From positions 1-64,000 of the forward strand of contig NZ_QEWP01000019.1 in the NCBI RefSeq assembly GCF_003121985.1: 64,000 bases of DNA, in the 5' to 3' direction. The position numbers and the translations under genes are program-made. Each line of letters opens with the position of its first letter. Positions within the stretch are counted from its first letter, which is position 1. This DNA is from Marinilabilia rubra (lineage in GTDB: Bacteria; Bacteroidota; Bacteroidia; Bacteroidales; Marinilabiliaceae). Shown in pieces: positions 55,608 to 63,990 of this stretch. The notes beneath the pieces were generated by a model. That model made no database searches, was not told where the DNA came from, and worked only from the letters and a program-made list of their open reading frames with translations.

Positions 55608-55967
55608 TATTTTTTGTTTTGGAGGTTCCCGACCGTGCTAAAATACCATTTTTTTCTGAATCCGCGGGAATTTAGCGCCTGTAGAATCAGGAGGAAAATT
55701 AAGATTCATCAAAACAAACCACTTATAATATTAATTGCATTGAAAAGGGCAGGTATAATAATCCTGCTTTTATTATTTTTGCCAAGTCATTGCAATTTAG
55801 TCGTGACATCACAAGTCAATAAATCCGAAGTCCCGAGGCTTCGGGATAGACAAAAGATTTTAGCCAAACCATACCGTCTTGATTATCTGACGCTTAACAC
55901 AAACAGACATCTAATTTCAAATAATTGATTTTTAGACTTTAATAAAAAATAAAACGACTGAAAAAAG
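55608..55967. other. Intergenic region upstream of the HAD gene
   Basis: A 104-codon frame (55614-55928) has no recognisable domain and runs through a TCCCGAGGCTTCGGGATA palindrome; I do not call it a gene. Otherwise AT-rich sequence, probably divergent promoters. Confidence 0.6.
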
Positions 55968-56651
55968 ATGAGTTATATATTTCCACAAAAAATCAAGTCT
56001 GTACTTTTTGATATGGACGGTGTTTTATATGATAGTATGAAACACCATGCCACCACCTGGGTTGATGCATTTAAACAATACAATATAAATTTCCCCGAGA
56101 AAGAAGCCTATTTAAACGAAGGCAGCACTGGAGATGCTACCATAAAGAGAGCTGTAAAACAAATTGAAAACAGGGAAGCCACGACTAGTGAAATCGAAGG
56201 TATTTATGACGAAAAAACGCGCTTAATGCATCAATTGCCCCCTGCTGAAATAATACCCGGAATGCAAAAGTTGATGCAGGAATTAAGGAAAGAAGGCATA
56301 AAGATTATCATTGTTACAGGTTCTCGCCAACCCGTTTTGCTTGACCGACTTAAACATGATTTTCACGTTGAAAAAGAAGACATTGTATCAGGCTGGGATG
56401 TGACACATGGGAAACCTCACCCCGAACCATACCTGACCGCACTAAAAAAAGCCAGGAGTTCTGCGGAAGAAACCGTCGTTATTGAAAACGCTCCTCTTGG
56501 GGTAGAAGCTGCAACTGCAGCAGGAATTTATACAATAGCCATTAATACCGGCCCATTAGACGCAGAAACACTAATCAAAGCAGGCGCCAACAAAGTTTTT
56601 ATCACCGCAGATGAAATTGGTGAATTTCTTCAGGAAAAGGTCTCAAAGTGA
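55968..56651 (+). CDS. HAD-family hydrolase, beta-phosphoglucomutase-like
   Basis: A 227-residue HAD phosphatase/mutase. Motif I is FDMDGVLYD (D15 nucleophile, D17 acid), a helical cap spans about 25-95, motif II is IIIVTGSRQP, and the lysine plus motif IV region GKPHPEPYLTAL, then VVIENAPLGVEAATAAG. The pattern is typical of sugar-phosphate phosphatases and beta-phosphoglucomutases. The 3' end overlaps the convergent PfkB gene by 9 bp. Confidence 0.9.
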   Translation: MSYIFPQKIKSVLFDMDGVLYDSMKHHATTWVDAFKQYNINFPEKEAYLNEGSTGDATIKRAVKQIENREATTSEIEGIYDEKTRLMHQLPPAEIIPGMQKLMQELRKEGIKIIIVTGSRQPVLLDRLKHDFHVEKEDIVSGWDVTHGKPHPEPYLTALKKARSSAEETVVIENAPLGVEAATAAGIYTIAINTGPLDAETLIKAGANKVFITADEIGEFLQEKVSK

Positions 56652-57542
56652 AACAGCAAACTCGTGTGAGATGTAATTATCAAAAGACAAACACACATCA
56701 GTAGAAAAAGAAATTGCATTGCGCACAATGTCTTTCCATTGGGATGGAGTCGGAGTCGCATTATTAAGTTTGGAAATCCCATGTGCCATGCCGGCGTTAA
56801 AGTTGTCCCCTGCCCCTATTGTACTCACGGGTGTTATGTTTTGGGCGGGTTGAAAGAACTTTTCTCCGCCTACCAGACAATGAACACCGCCGGAGTTTGC
56901 AGTAATAATAACTTCAGAATCGAATTGTCTGACCTTATTAAACATTGCCTCAATACTCAGGTCTCCGTAGATGGTCTTAAAATCCTCATCACTTCCTCTG
57001 ACCAAATGGGCCAATGAAAAATTCTCTTCTATTAAAGGACGATAAATTTTTAAACCATGAGAATGGTTTTTCCTGAAGTTGGGATCATAAATAAGAAAAG
57101 CCCCTTGTTCTCTGGCTTTTTTCAAAAGCCGAACAACCTGAGGACGAAGTCCGGGGCTTACTGCAAAGAAGGAGCCGAACAACAAAATATCGCCAGGTTT
57201 AAAATCGGGACCCGACACCTGGAAACGAACCTCAGGAAAGTCTTTATAGACCTGATAAGTGGCATTGTTTTCATTATCAAGAAAAGCCAATGCCACGGGG
57301 GTTTTACCTGCCTTAAAACGATGAAGCCAGTCGGTTTTCACATGGTTCTCTTTCAAAAAAGAAACAATGTTCTCTCCCACCCGGTCCTCGCCTATCTCAC
57401 TAATCAGAAAGGCTTCATGACCAGCCCTGCCAAGAGACACAAGAGCGTTAAAAGCCGATCCTCCCGGCTTACCCGCCACTGGTTGATTTTCTTTAAAAAT
57501 GACATCAAGAACCGTTTCTCCTAAGCCAAAAATCCTTCCCAT
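56643..57542 (-). CDS. PfkB-family carbohydrate kinase
   Basis: A 299-residue sugar kinase resembling fructokinase. The N-terminal GKPGGSAFNALVSLGRAG (24-41) and the catalytic signature STIGAGDNFNAG (240-251, base D246) are clear, together with LIYDPNFRKNH. The substrate is likely a ketohexose or a nucleoside sugar. It is the last gene of a minus-strand run that starts with the SIS gene. It overlaps the convergent HAD gene by 9 bp at the 3' end. Confidence 0.9.
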   Translation of the reverse strand: MGRIFGLGETVLDVIFKENQPVAGKPGGSAFNALVSLGRAGHEAFLISEIGEDRVGENIVSFLKENHVKTDWLHRFKAGKTPVALAFLDNENNATYQVYKDFPEVRFQVSGPDFKPGDILLFGSFFAVSPGLRPQVVRLLKKAREQGAFLIYDPNFRKNHSHGLKIYRPLIEENFSLAHLVRGSDEDFKTIYGDLSIEAMFNKVRQFDSEVIITANSGGVHCLVGGEKFFQPAQNITPVSTIGAGDNFNAGMAHGISKLNNATPTPSQWKDIVRNAISFSTDVCLSFDNYISHEFAVSL

Positions 57543-57559
57543 AAAAACTTTTCTCTTGC

Positions 57560-58102
57560 CTATTTCACAAGCTTAGATATTGCCTTAAACTGATCGGTTC
57601 CGGCGAAGCGACATAGCTCAAAGAGGATAGACTCATAGCTGGAAATGAGTACTCCTTCCTGAACAAGTCGAGTCATTGCTATTCTTTTATTTTCGGGATT
57701 TCTTGACCCCACACAATCCTCAATAACAATCGGATGAAACCCTCTTTCTTTAAGATCCAATGCAGTTTGAAGCAAACATATATGTGACTCAATTCCTGCA
57801 AGAATAACAGATCTCCTGGTAGTCAACTCAATTGTTTCCATAATTCCGGGATCGTCGCAGCAGCTAAAAGCTGTTTTTTCGTTGTGAGGATATTCTTCTA
57901 CCATGGTCGCCAAAGAAGGAATGGTTTCCCCCAATCCTTTCTTGTATTGTTCCGTCACTATAACGGGAATTCCCAAAGTCTTCAGCCCGTCAACCAATAT
58001 CTTAATATTTTTCTCAAGCTGTTCATTTTCATAGATGTGAGGAAAAAGTCTTTCCTGCACATCCACAACCATTGCAAGCGCACTGTCTTTTGTAATTCTC
58101 AT
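57560..58102 (-). CDS. Isochorismatase-family cysteine hydrolase
   Basis: A 180-residue hydrolase. The catalytic triad is visible: D14 (MVVDVQERL), K76 (HNEKTAFSC) and C109 (GIESHICLLQTA), with the preceding cis-peptide region LAGIESH. Closest in style to YcaC-type proteins of unknown substrate. It lies 6 bp after the SIS gene and 17 bp before the PfkB gene, so the three are probably one transcript. Confidence 0.9.
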   Translation of the reverse strand: MRITKDSALAMVVDVQERLFPHIYENEQLEKNIKILVDGLKTLGIPVIVTEQYKKGLGETIPSLATMVEEYPHNEKTAFSCCDDPGIMETIELTTRRSVILAGIESHICLLQTALDLKERGFHPIVIEDCVGSRNPENKRIAMTRLVQEGVLISSYESILFELCRFAGTDQFKAISKLVK

Positions 58103-58108
58103 AACAAA

Positions 58109-58747
58109 CTATTTTTTATCAAGAACCGCTGCTTTTCTGGATTTATCTCCAAGATATCCACCATGATGTCTTAAAGCATAATCATGATTTGAAAATTCTA
58201 TCTTTTTCATCAACAATACAACCAATACATCTCCAATAACCGTCATGGTTGTAGTTGACGTAGTTGGGGTAAGCCCCAGGGCACAAACTTCGGGAGGATT
58301 GCCGGTATTCAAACAAGCATTAGCGGCTTCTGCCAAAAGGGAGTTCTCATTTCCGGTGATGACAATAAATGGAACATTGGGATTTAATCCTTTAGCCAGA
58401 TCAATCAATTCCAATATTTCACGGGTCTTTCCGGAATTGGAGATCAAAAGCATTACATCATTTTCCTGAAGGACTCCCAAATCACCATGCTGGGCTTCGC
58501 TGGGGTGCAAAAATACTGCAGGTGTACCGGTACTGCTAAATGTAGTAGCCATGTTTACAGCAATCTGTCCGGCCTTTCCCATGCCACTGGTAATCAGCTT
58601 ACCTTTTTTTTCATGCACATGATGATAAAGGAGTTCTATTGCTTTTTCAAATTCCCCGGTAACAGGAATTCCGGCAACGGCCTTTGCTTCGGCCTCCAAA
58701 AGGGAGTGAATTTCTTTTTCTGTCATTTCTGGCTTCAATGTGGTCAA
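58109..58747 (-). CDS. SIS-domain sugar-phosphate isomerase
   Basis: A 212-residue protein similar to the SIS half of arabinose-5-phosphate isomerase (KdsD/GutQ): ITSGMGKAGQIAVNMATTFSS-type core (52-72), HPSEAQHGDLGVLQ, ISNSGKTREIL and ALGLTPTTSTTTMTVIGD. The two C-terminal CBS domains of full-length KdsD (about 328 residues) are absent, as in some short Bacteroidota homologues. It would interconvert ribulose-5-phosphate and arabinose-5-phosphate, or a related pair. Confidence 0.85.
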   Translation of the reverse strand: MTTLKPEMTEKEIHSLLEAEAKAVAGIPVTGEFEKAIELLYHHVHEKKGKLITSGMGKAGQIAVNMATTFSSTGTPAVFLHPSEAQHGDLGVLQENDVMLLISNSGKTREILELIDLAKGLNPNVPFIVITGNENSLLAEAANACLNTGNPPEVCALGLTPTTSTTTMTVIGDVLVVLLMKKIEFSNHDYALRHHGGYLGDKSRKAAVLDKK

Positions 58748-58814
58748 TATTCTATTTTGTCTGTTAGTGGTTCACTACTCAACGCAAATTAACAAAAAAT
58801 CCAACATAAAGTGG

Positions 58815-59864
58815 CTACTCCAGATAAATTGATTTTCGTGTCCTGGTCAGCACTTCGCCAATCACACAAGCCTGCTGGTGCAGCCCAGATGCTTTAAGAT
58901 CAAAAAGTACCTCATCCACCTTATCCGGCGAAACACACATCAGCAATCCACCTGAGGTCTGAGCATCGCAGGCAAGCATTTTCAGGTGTGGTTCCACCAG
59001 TTTTTCAACATGCAACGAAGGCTGTACAAATGAAAAATTTCTGAAAGAAGCCCCCGGAAGGCAACCATCATTAGCCAATTCAGCAGCCTGGTCAAGAATT
59101 GGTAAGTCACGTGTTCTGACAGCCAGACTCACATCGCTTGCTTCAGCCATTTTCAAAGCATGTCCCAGGAGTCCAAACCCAGTAACATCGGTAGCTGAAC
59201 GAACACCATGTTTTACCATGATCTCTCCTCCCCTTTTATTTAACAACTTCATTTGTTCCAGACCATTCCGGTAAGCATCCTCATGTACCATTTTTAACCG
59301 TCGGGCAGCGACCAGAACGCCAAGTCCCAGTGGTTTGGTCAGCACCAATAAGTCTCCTGGTTTTGCTCCTGCATTGGTGATTAATTTATCAGGATGAACA
59401 GTGCCTACCACAGCCAATCCATATTTAGGGGAATGATCTTCGATGGTATGACCTCCCATTACCAAAGCGCCGGCTTCCTGCATTTTACTATGTCCTCCCT
59501 GCAATATTTGTTCAAAAGCTGAAAGCGGCATCTCTGCTGATGAAAACATCAATAAGTTAAGCGCCAGCAGCGGATTGCCCCCCATGGCATATACATCGCT
59601 CAGGGCATTGGCTGCCGCTATTTCGCCAAACTCATAAGGGTCTGAGCATATGGGTGGAAAAAAATCTGTGGTAAATATAATGGCAGTTTCGTCATTGAGC
59701 TTGTACACTCCCGCATCATCGTGGGTATCAATATCCACCAAAATATCAGGATGTTGCATTTTCGGTAACTTAGACAAAATACCAGCTAATTCCCCGGGAG
59801 GCAGCTTTGCGGAGCAACCTCCATACTCAACTGTTTTAAGAAGATCTGTTTCCTGATTACTCAT
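58815..59864 (-). CDS. selD: Selenide, water dikinase
   Basis: A 349-residue enzyme that makes selenophosphate from selenide and ATP. The catalytic pair is C17 and K20 (GGCSAK), exactly as in E. coli SelD, here with cysteine rather than selenocysteine. Further ATP/metal segments: DTHDDAGVY, TTDFFPPICSDPYEFGEIAAANALSDVYAMGG, ALVMGGHTIED and TDVTGFGLLGH. Neighbours mnmH and yedF show that the product feeds 2-selenouridine in tRNA. No selA or selB is in the window, so selenoprotein synthesis cannot be judged. Confidence 0.96.
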   Translation of the reverse strand: MSNQETDLLKTVEYGGCSAKLPPGELAGILSKLPKMQHPDILVDIDTHDDAGVYKLNDETAIIFTTDFFPPICSDPYEFGEIAAANALSDVYAMGGNPLLALNLLMFSSAEMPLSAFEQILQGGHSKMQEAGALVMGGHTIEDHSPKYGLAVVGTVHPDKLITNAGAKPGDLLVLTKPLGLGVLVAARRLKMVHEDAYRNGLEQMKLLNKRGGEIMVKHGVRSATDVTGFGLLGHALKMAEASDVSLAVRTRDLPILDQAAELANDGCLPGASFRNFSFVQPSLHVEKLVEPHLKMLACDAQTSGGLLMCVSPDKVDEVLFDLKASGLHQQACVIGEVLTRTRKSIYLE

Positions 59865-59872
59865 TTTTCAAT

Positions 59873-60088
59873 TCAATTATTAATTTCATACCTGATGCTT
59901 TCTGCTTTCAATATCTCCTTGCATTTCTCCCAATTGTCCGGCGGCACCAACAGGCACATGCCACACTCTGATGAAATATGCTCCGGCACGGGAATTACAC
60001 GGCACGGAATGCCGTTCATCCGACAAATCCTGTCGGCTTTCATCACCTTATGAACATTGGGAAAAAGTAATAGCTTTTCATCAGTCAT
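59873..60088 (-). CDS. DUF3343 small protein
   Basis: A 71-residue DUF3343 protein with conserved LLLFPNVHKVMKADRI, GIPCRVIPVP and SSECGMCLLV segments. Four cysteines (C22, C29, C42, C45) include a CxxC. It lies 8 bp before selD and, as a family, often accompanies selenium genes; it might carry or sense a selenium or thiol species. The function is unknown. Confidence 0.8.
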   Translation of the reverse strand: MTDEKLLLFPNVHKVMKADRICRMNGIPCRVIPVPEHISSECGMCLLVPPDNWEKCKEILKAESIRYEINN

Positions 60089-60115
60089 GCACTTATTAGG
60101 TTTAAATTAATTACT

Positions 60116-60302
60116 ATTTAGAGTCTGTCCATAAAGTACCACTTGCTGCGTTATGCTTGCCGCCAAAATACTCATCCCGAAGCATCGGGACTCCGTTTTT
60201 GGAGGCTTCGCTCCCGAAGCATCGGGATTGCAACTGGCACTTTCTAACCAGACACATGACTTTTCACAAACTTTCCCAACTTTATAGACGGGCACTATTT
60301 AG
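60116..60302. repeat. MITE-like palindromic repeat, family A copy 4
   Basis: Left end ATTTAGAGTCTGTCCATAAA and right end TTTATAGACGGGCACTATTT. CTATTTAG occurs at both outer edges and could be a target duplication or part of the ends. It contains two CCCGAAGCATCGGGA palindromes (near 60176 and 60213). Confidence 0.75.
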
Positions 60303-60309
60303 CCCTTAC

Positions 60310-60463
60310 AATAGATCGTTAGATTTTCAGACACCTGCCTGACGGCAGTCAGGAAAGATGCAAAGTAATTCGTACAATCCTGATATTATGTATTTCAACA
60401 ACAAAACCCCATGCGCAAAAATTGCTGGATTGAAGCGCATTGAAAAAGTTCAACGGAGTATTA
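60310..60463. repeat. MITE-like repeat, family B copy 4
   Basis: Starts AATAGATCGTTAGATTTTCA and ends AAAGTTCAACGGAGTATTA, inverted-repeat ends as in copies 1 and 2. Includes CCTGCCTGACGGCAGTCAGG near 60333. Confidence 0.65.
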
Positions 60464-60521
60464 CCCTGAAAAACTCCACATTATTTTGGCAAAAGGTTTT
60501 GGTTTTAAAGCCTATGGAGCA

Positions 60522-61652
60522 TTAGTCCAAAACATCGCGAAACACCATTCCCAAACTCTCTAAATCCTCATTGCTGTGATAAGGTGACAGCGCAATACGA
60601 ACAGCCCCGGCCGGGAAGGTTGACAAATACCGATGAGCCTGCGGAGCGCAATGGAGTCCTGCCCTTATTTCAATGTGGTAATTTTCATATAGGCGCCTGG
60701 CAATAGTTGAAGGTTTCAGACTTTCATACACCAACGAAAACAAGCTCCCTCTTTGATCAGGTTCATCAGCGGTTAAAATCCGCACACCTTTTATTTTCTT
60801 CAGTCCGGTTATCAGTTCATTCAAATGATTTTTAGTCCAGTTCGATTCAGGCTTATTGGCAATGGCTGCTGAAAGACCAGATATTCCAACTGTATTATGA
60901 GTTCCGGCTTCATATTTATCAGGTGCAAAAAGCGGCATTTCAAAACTTTCGGAACGGCTTCCGGTTCCTCCCCGCCAAAACGGGGGTAGGTCATCAGAAC
61001 GTCTCACATAAAATCCGCCTGTCCCGGTTGGCCCCAAAAGGCCTTTATGCCCTGTAAATGCGATGAAATCTGCCCCCCAAAGATCTCCCTTCACATCAGT
61101 ATTGCCTAATGATTGTGTAACATCCAGCATCAGGGGAATGTCGCCAATAAACCCGCTCACTTCTCCAACTGGCTGGACCAAGCCATTTACATTACTCTGA
61201 TGATTGATAATCACCAGTTTCGTTTTGGGAGTTATTACCTGCGGAATTTTTTGCGGAATGATACACCCGTCTTCTGAGGCAGGCAGAAATTTCCAGGTTA
61301 CATTGCGGGTTTGTTTCAGAAACTCAAGCGGCCGCATCACCGCGTTGTGCTCAAGTGGAGAAACCAAAACCTCACAATCATTAAGTTCCAGACCTGAAAG
61401 AACCGAGTTTATTCCCTGCGTGGCATTGGCTGTAAAAACAACATTGGCAGACTCCCTTACACCAAGCAGATTTGCAATTTCATTACGGCACTCTTCCACC
61501 ATCATAGAAGTTTGATACACCCTCCCGTAAGCAGCCCTGCCATAGGTTCCACCGCCATTCAGCAAAAAATCAGACATTGCTTCTGCAACCTCGGGTGGCT
61601 TTGGCCAGCTGGTACTGCCATTATCAAAATATGTATTTGAAAAATGAGGCAT
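60522..61652 (-). CDS. Cysteine desulfurase-like PLP enzyme (selenium-cluster type)
   Basis: A 376-residue class V aminotransferase-fold enzyme. The PLP lysine is K203 in FTGHKGLLGPTG, with VIINHQSNVNGLVQPV and LDVTQSLG before it. A cysteine at C335 (RAGLHCAPQAH) fits the position of the catalytic cysteine in desulfurases/selenocysteine lyases. Placement between yedF and selD suggests mobilising selenium or sulphur for SelD or MnmH; the activity is inferred. It starts 6 bp after the yedF stop. Confidence 0.88.
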   Translation of the reverse strand: MPHFSNTYFDNGSTSWPKPPEVAEAMSDFLLNGGGTYGRAAYGRVYQTSMMVEECRNEIANLLGVRESANVVFTANATQGINSVLSGLELNDCEVLVSPLEHNAVMRPLEFLKQTRNVTWKFLPASEDGCIIPQKIPQVITPKTKLVIINHQSNVNGLVQPVGEVSGFIGDIPLMLDVTQSLGNTDVKGDLWGADFIAFTGHKGLLGPTGTGGFYVRRSDDLPPFWRGGTGSRSESFEMPLFAPDKYEAGTHNTVGISGLSAAIANKPESNWTKNHLNELITGLKKIKGVRILTADEPDQRGSLFSLVYESLKPSTIARRLYENYHIEIRAGLHCAPQAHRYLSTFPAGAVRIALSPYHSNEDLESLGMVFRDVLD

Positions 61653-61658
61653 GTTTGT

Positions 61659-62279
61659 TTACAAATATACAACATGGCCGGCTTCTGCCAATTTGGTTGC
61701 TATCTGATACATATTGCTGATGCGGCCAACACTTACCTTTTCTTTTATTTGATAGTAGTCGATACATGTACCACAAACTATAATGCTTACGCCTTTATCT
61801 TCCAGCTCAGCCAAAGATTCAGAAGTATCTGTGTCTTTTAACGCCAACTTAACGCCACCATTATACATGATAATGTGCGTAGGCAGATTATCCATGCCTT
61901 TTAAAGCATTAAAATAGCCGCGAATCAAAAGACTTCCTAGTTCTTCATCGCCTTCTCCCATGTTGGCTCCTCTAGCAACCACAACATAATTCGAGTCTTC
62001 AGGCATATTGTGAGGTATATTACAATATGCTTCAGGGTTGCCTTCTTTTCCGGAGGAAGTTTCTGCCGGCTTGGTGATTTCAATAAAATACTGTCCTTCC
62101 TTTTGGTCTGCAACCGGATTGGCTCCAAGGTCAGACAGAAAACTCATTAAATTTTGATAAGAAGTTTCATTATCTGATATAACCAGCATCTTCTCTCCCT
62201 CTTTAACCTCTTTCATGGCATTCCGGGCCATAATCAGAGGTTCGGGACAAAGATGGCCTTTTGTATCAACTGTATGCAT
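61659..62279 (-). CDS. yedF: Selenium metabolism protein YedF
   Basis: A 206-residue two-domain protein. The N-terminal TusA-like domain (1-70) has the CPxP motif at C11 (GHLCPEPLI). The C-terminal DsrE-like domain (about 95-206) has GVKLALKDTDT and a VCGTCIDYY cysteine pair. This architecture is the YedF type found in selenium-using organisms, thought to carry sulphur or selenium. It overlaps mnmH by 14 bp and is followed by the PLP lyase. Confidence 0.92.
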   Translation of the reverse strand: MHTVDTKGHLCPEPLIMARNAMKEVKEGEKMLVISDNETSYQNLMSFLSDLGANPVADQKEGQYFIEITKPAETSSGKEGNPEAYCNIPHNMPEDSNYVVVARGANMGEGDEELGSLLIRGYFNALKGMDNLPTHIIMYNGGVKLALKDTDTSESLAELEDKGVSIIVCGTCIDYYQIKEKVSVGRISNMYQIATKLAEAGHVVYL

Positions 62280-63303
62280 GACTAAATGTGTTTATTAGTT
62301 TGTTTGCCACCTGAACAGGATCGTCTTTTGCTTCCTTCAAAACAACAACAGGCTCATTTCTTTTCGAAAGTGAATTGGCATAACCTTTATCGTAATACTG
62401 CAAAGTTATATCTGCCACTTTATGGTAATCATATTCATCAAGAGCCTTCATAGCTTGCCTGGTTCTGAGTCCCCCCAGACGTTTTTGTATTTTTAAAACC
62501 GAATGGCACAACAACTCATTCTTAAAACAACCATATTCTTTAACCAAACGTTCTATTCGCAATTCCCTTGCAAGCTCATACATAACAAGAGGTGCTTCCA
62601 TCATTTTATTAAACAACAAATCGGGAATAGAAACCTTACCGATAAAATGACTTTCTCCTTCAACCCATATAATTTTCTCAGGCTTGAAGGTTCGGAATCG
62701 CTCATGAATATCATTTTCAAACTGCTCTGTGGTAGGTTGCTCCTCCTGCCCCAATGCGCCGAAAGCAGAACCTTTATGATTGGCCAGTCCCTCAAGATCC
62801 AGCACCTGCTCACCTTTCTCAGCCAGGGAATCCAAAACCTCCGTTTTCCCACTCCCGGTAGGCCCGCCAATAACCACAAAGTTCCAGTTTTTGCTTTCCA
62901 GCTCACTTCTGAAATGCGCCCTGTAAGCTTTGTATCCTCCTTCAAGTACAGAAGCTTTAAGTCCGGCAGTCCTGAACAACCAGGCCATGCTTCCGCTGCG
63001 CATTCCGCCGCGCCAGCAATGCACCAGAACAGATCCCTCAACAGCCAATCTCGCAGCCTCCCTGGCAAATCCGGCCATTTTGGGACCTACAAACTCAAGT
63101 CCTTTCAAGACCGCCTGATTGCGACCTTCTTTTTTATAGAGGGTTCCTACTTCCGCCCTTTCTTCATTCGAAAAAATGGGCATATTTATGGCACCGGGAA
63201 TATGCCCCTGGGCAAATTCACCTGGCGTCCGGACATCAACAACAGGATATTGTCCGGATGCTTTTAGAAAGTTGGCAGGACTAAGTGATGAACTTTCCGG
63301 CAT
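62266..63303 (-). CDS. mnmH: tRNA 2-selenouridine synthase
   Basis: A 345-residue enzyme that replaces sulphur with selenium at the wobble uridine of tRNAs, using selenophosphate and a geranylated intermediate. The N-terminal rhodanese domain has DVRTPGEFAQGHIPGAINMP (23-42) and the catalytic C96 (VHCWRGGMRS). The C-terminal P-loop is GGPTGSGKT (146-154). Length and both domains are normal for MnmH/SelU. It is the first gene of the selenium run and overlaps yedF, giving a 2-selenouridine trait. Confidence 0.96.
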   Translation of the reverse strand: MPESSSLSPANFLKASGQYPVVDVRTPGEFAQGHIPGAINMPIFSNEERAEVGTLYKKEGRNQAVLKGLEFVGPKMAGFAREAARLAVEGSVLVHCWRGGMRSGSMAWLFRTAGLKASVLEGGYKAYRAHFRSELESKNWNFVVIGGPTGSGKTEVLDSLAEKGEQVLDLEGLANHKGSAFGALGQEEQPTTEQFENDIHERFRTFKPEKIIWVEGESHFIGKVSIPDLLFNKMMEAPLVMYELARELRIERLVKEYGCFKNELLCHSVLKIQKRLGGLRTRQAMKALDEYDYHKVADITLQYYDKGYANSLSKRNEPVVVLKEAKDDPVQVANKLINTFSHAYS

Positions 63304-63350
63304 AAATTAAATTTGAATCAACAAACCCCCAACTTGTTAATAAGGAGTTT

Positions 63351-63534
63351 AATTAGAGTCCGTTTATAAACTCTCCAACATTAATTGAGTGCGCTTGTGT
63401 TTGTTTAGAAAGTTCCATTTGCAATCCCGAGTCTTCGGGAGCAAAGTCCGAAAATACGGAGTTTACTGATGTAACTGAGTAATTTTCGGGCAAGCGTAAC
63501 GACGCAAATGGTACTTTATGGACAAACACTAATT
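63351..63534. repeat. MITE-like palindromic repeat, family A copy 5
   Basis: Left end AATTAGAGTCCGTTTATAAA (63351-63370) and inverted right end (reverse complement AATTAGTGTTTGTCCATAAA, 63515-63534) match at about 15 of 20. Inner stems TTCCATTTGC/GCAAATGGTA and CCGAAAAT/ATTTTCGG. It ends 15 bp before the QueF-family stop. Confidence 0.75.
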
Positions 63535-63549
63535 ACTCTAAACCAGAAA

Positions 63550-63990
63550 TTACAAAGTCACACTCCAGGTATCATCCATATGATTCTTCCAGTCGCTGTA
63601 CTTTTCATCTCCACCTCTGACCTTCCAGTCAGAATCAATCGTCAATCTTGAACTGATACCTCCACGTGGGTTACAAAGCATTACAAGCCGAATGCGGTCA
63701 GGCTTGTATACTTCCATCAGATGGTCGTAAAAGACGTTGATCAAACGCTCATAAGAAACTGTTATATTTCTGAGTGCCTGAACATACATCTTCAATGATT
63801 TCAACTCAATAATCCGGTCGGTAGGATAAAATGTAATGTAAACATCAGCAAAATCGGGCTGATCTTTTACGCCCAAAAAGGTAAACTCAGGAATCTTGAC
63901 TTTAATTTCGTAAGCCTGGCCGGTTGGATTCGGCAAGGATTTCAAAATACTTTTGTCAATGTCTTTGTAAGTTAAAACTTTTTCTGCCAT
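63550..63990 (-). CDS. QueF-family protein lacking the catalytic cysteine
   Basis: A 146-residue T-fold protein of the preQ0 nitrile reductase (QueF) family. QPDFADVYITFYP (44-56), ELKSLKMYVQALRN (62-75) and PRGGIS (109-114) are shared with QueF. Canonical QueF has a nucleophilic cysteine in a CPxTGQPD segment. Here that place reads FLGVKDQPD, and the only cysteine of the protein is in LCNPRGG. The H-E pair of the FHE motif is replaced by YE. The substrate aspartate of QPDF and the glutamate are kept. It may be a variant with other chemistry, or an inactive relative; a standard preQ1-forming reaction is doubtful. It lies at the edge of the window, so its upstream context is not visible. Confidence 0.75.
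   Translation of the reverse strand: MAEKVLTYKDIDKSILKSLPNPTGQAYEIKVKIPEFTFLGVKDQPDFADVYITFYPTDRIIELKSLKMYVQALRNITVSYERLINVFYDHLMEVYKPDRIRLVMLCNPRGGISSRLTIDSDWKVRGGDEKYSDWKNHMDDTWSVTL

Larger units (their letters stand above)
60089..60521. other. Repeat-filled gap inside the selenium cluster
   Basis: No gene. It contains a family A repeat (60116-60302) directly followed by a family B repeat (60310-60463). It may separate mnmH-yedF-csd from the DUF3343-selD transcript. Confidence 0.85.

Noticed and set aside
55614-55928. 104-codon frame with one hydrophobic stretch
   Set aside because: No family resemblance, contains a dispersed palindrome, and starts 6 bp from a divergent gene start.
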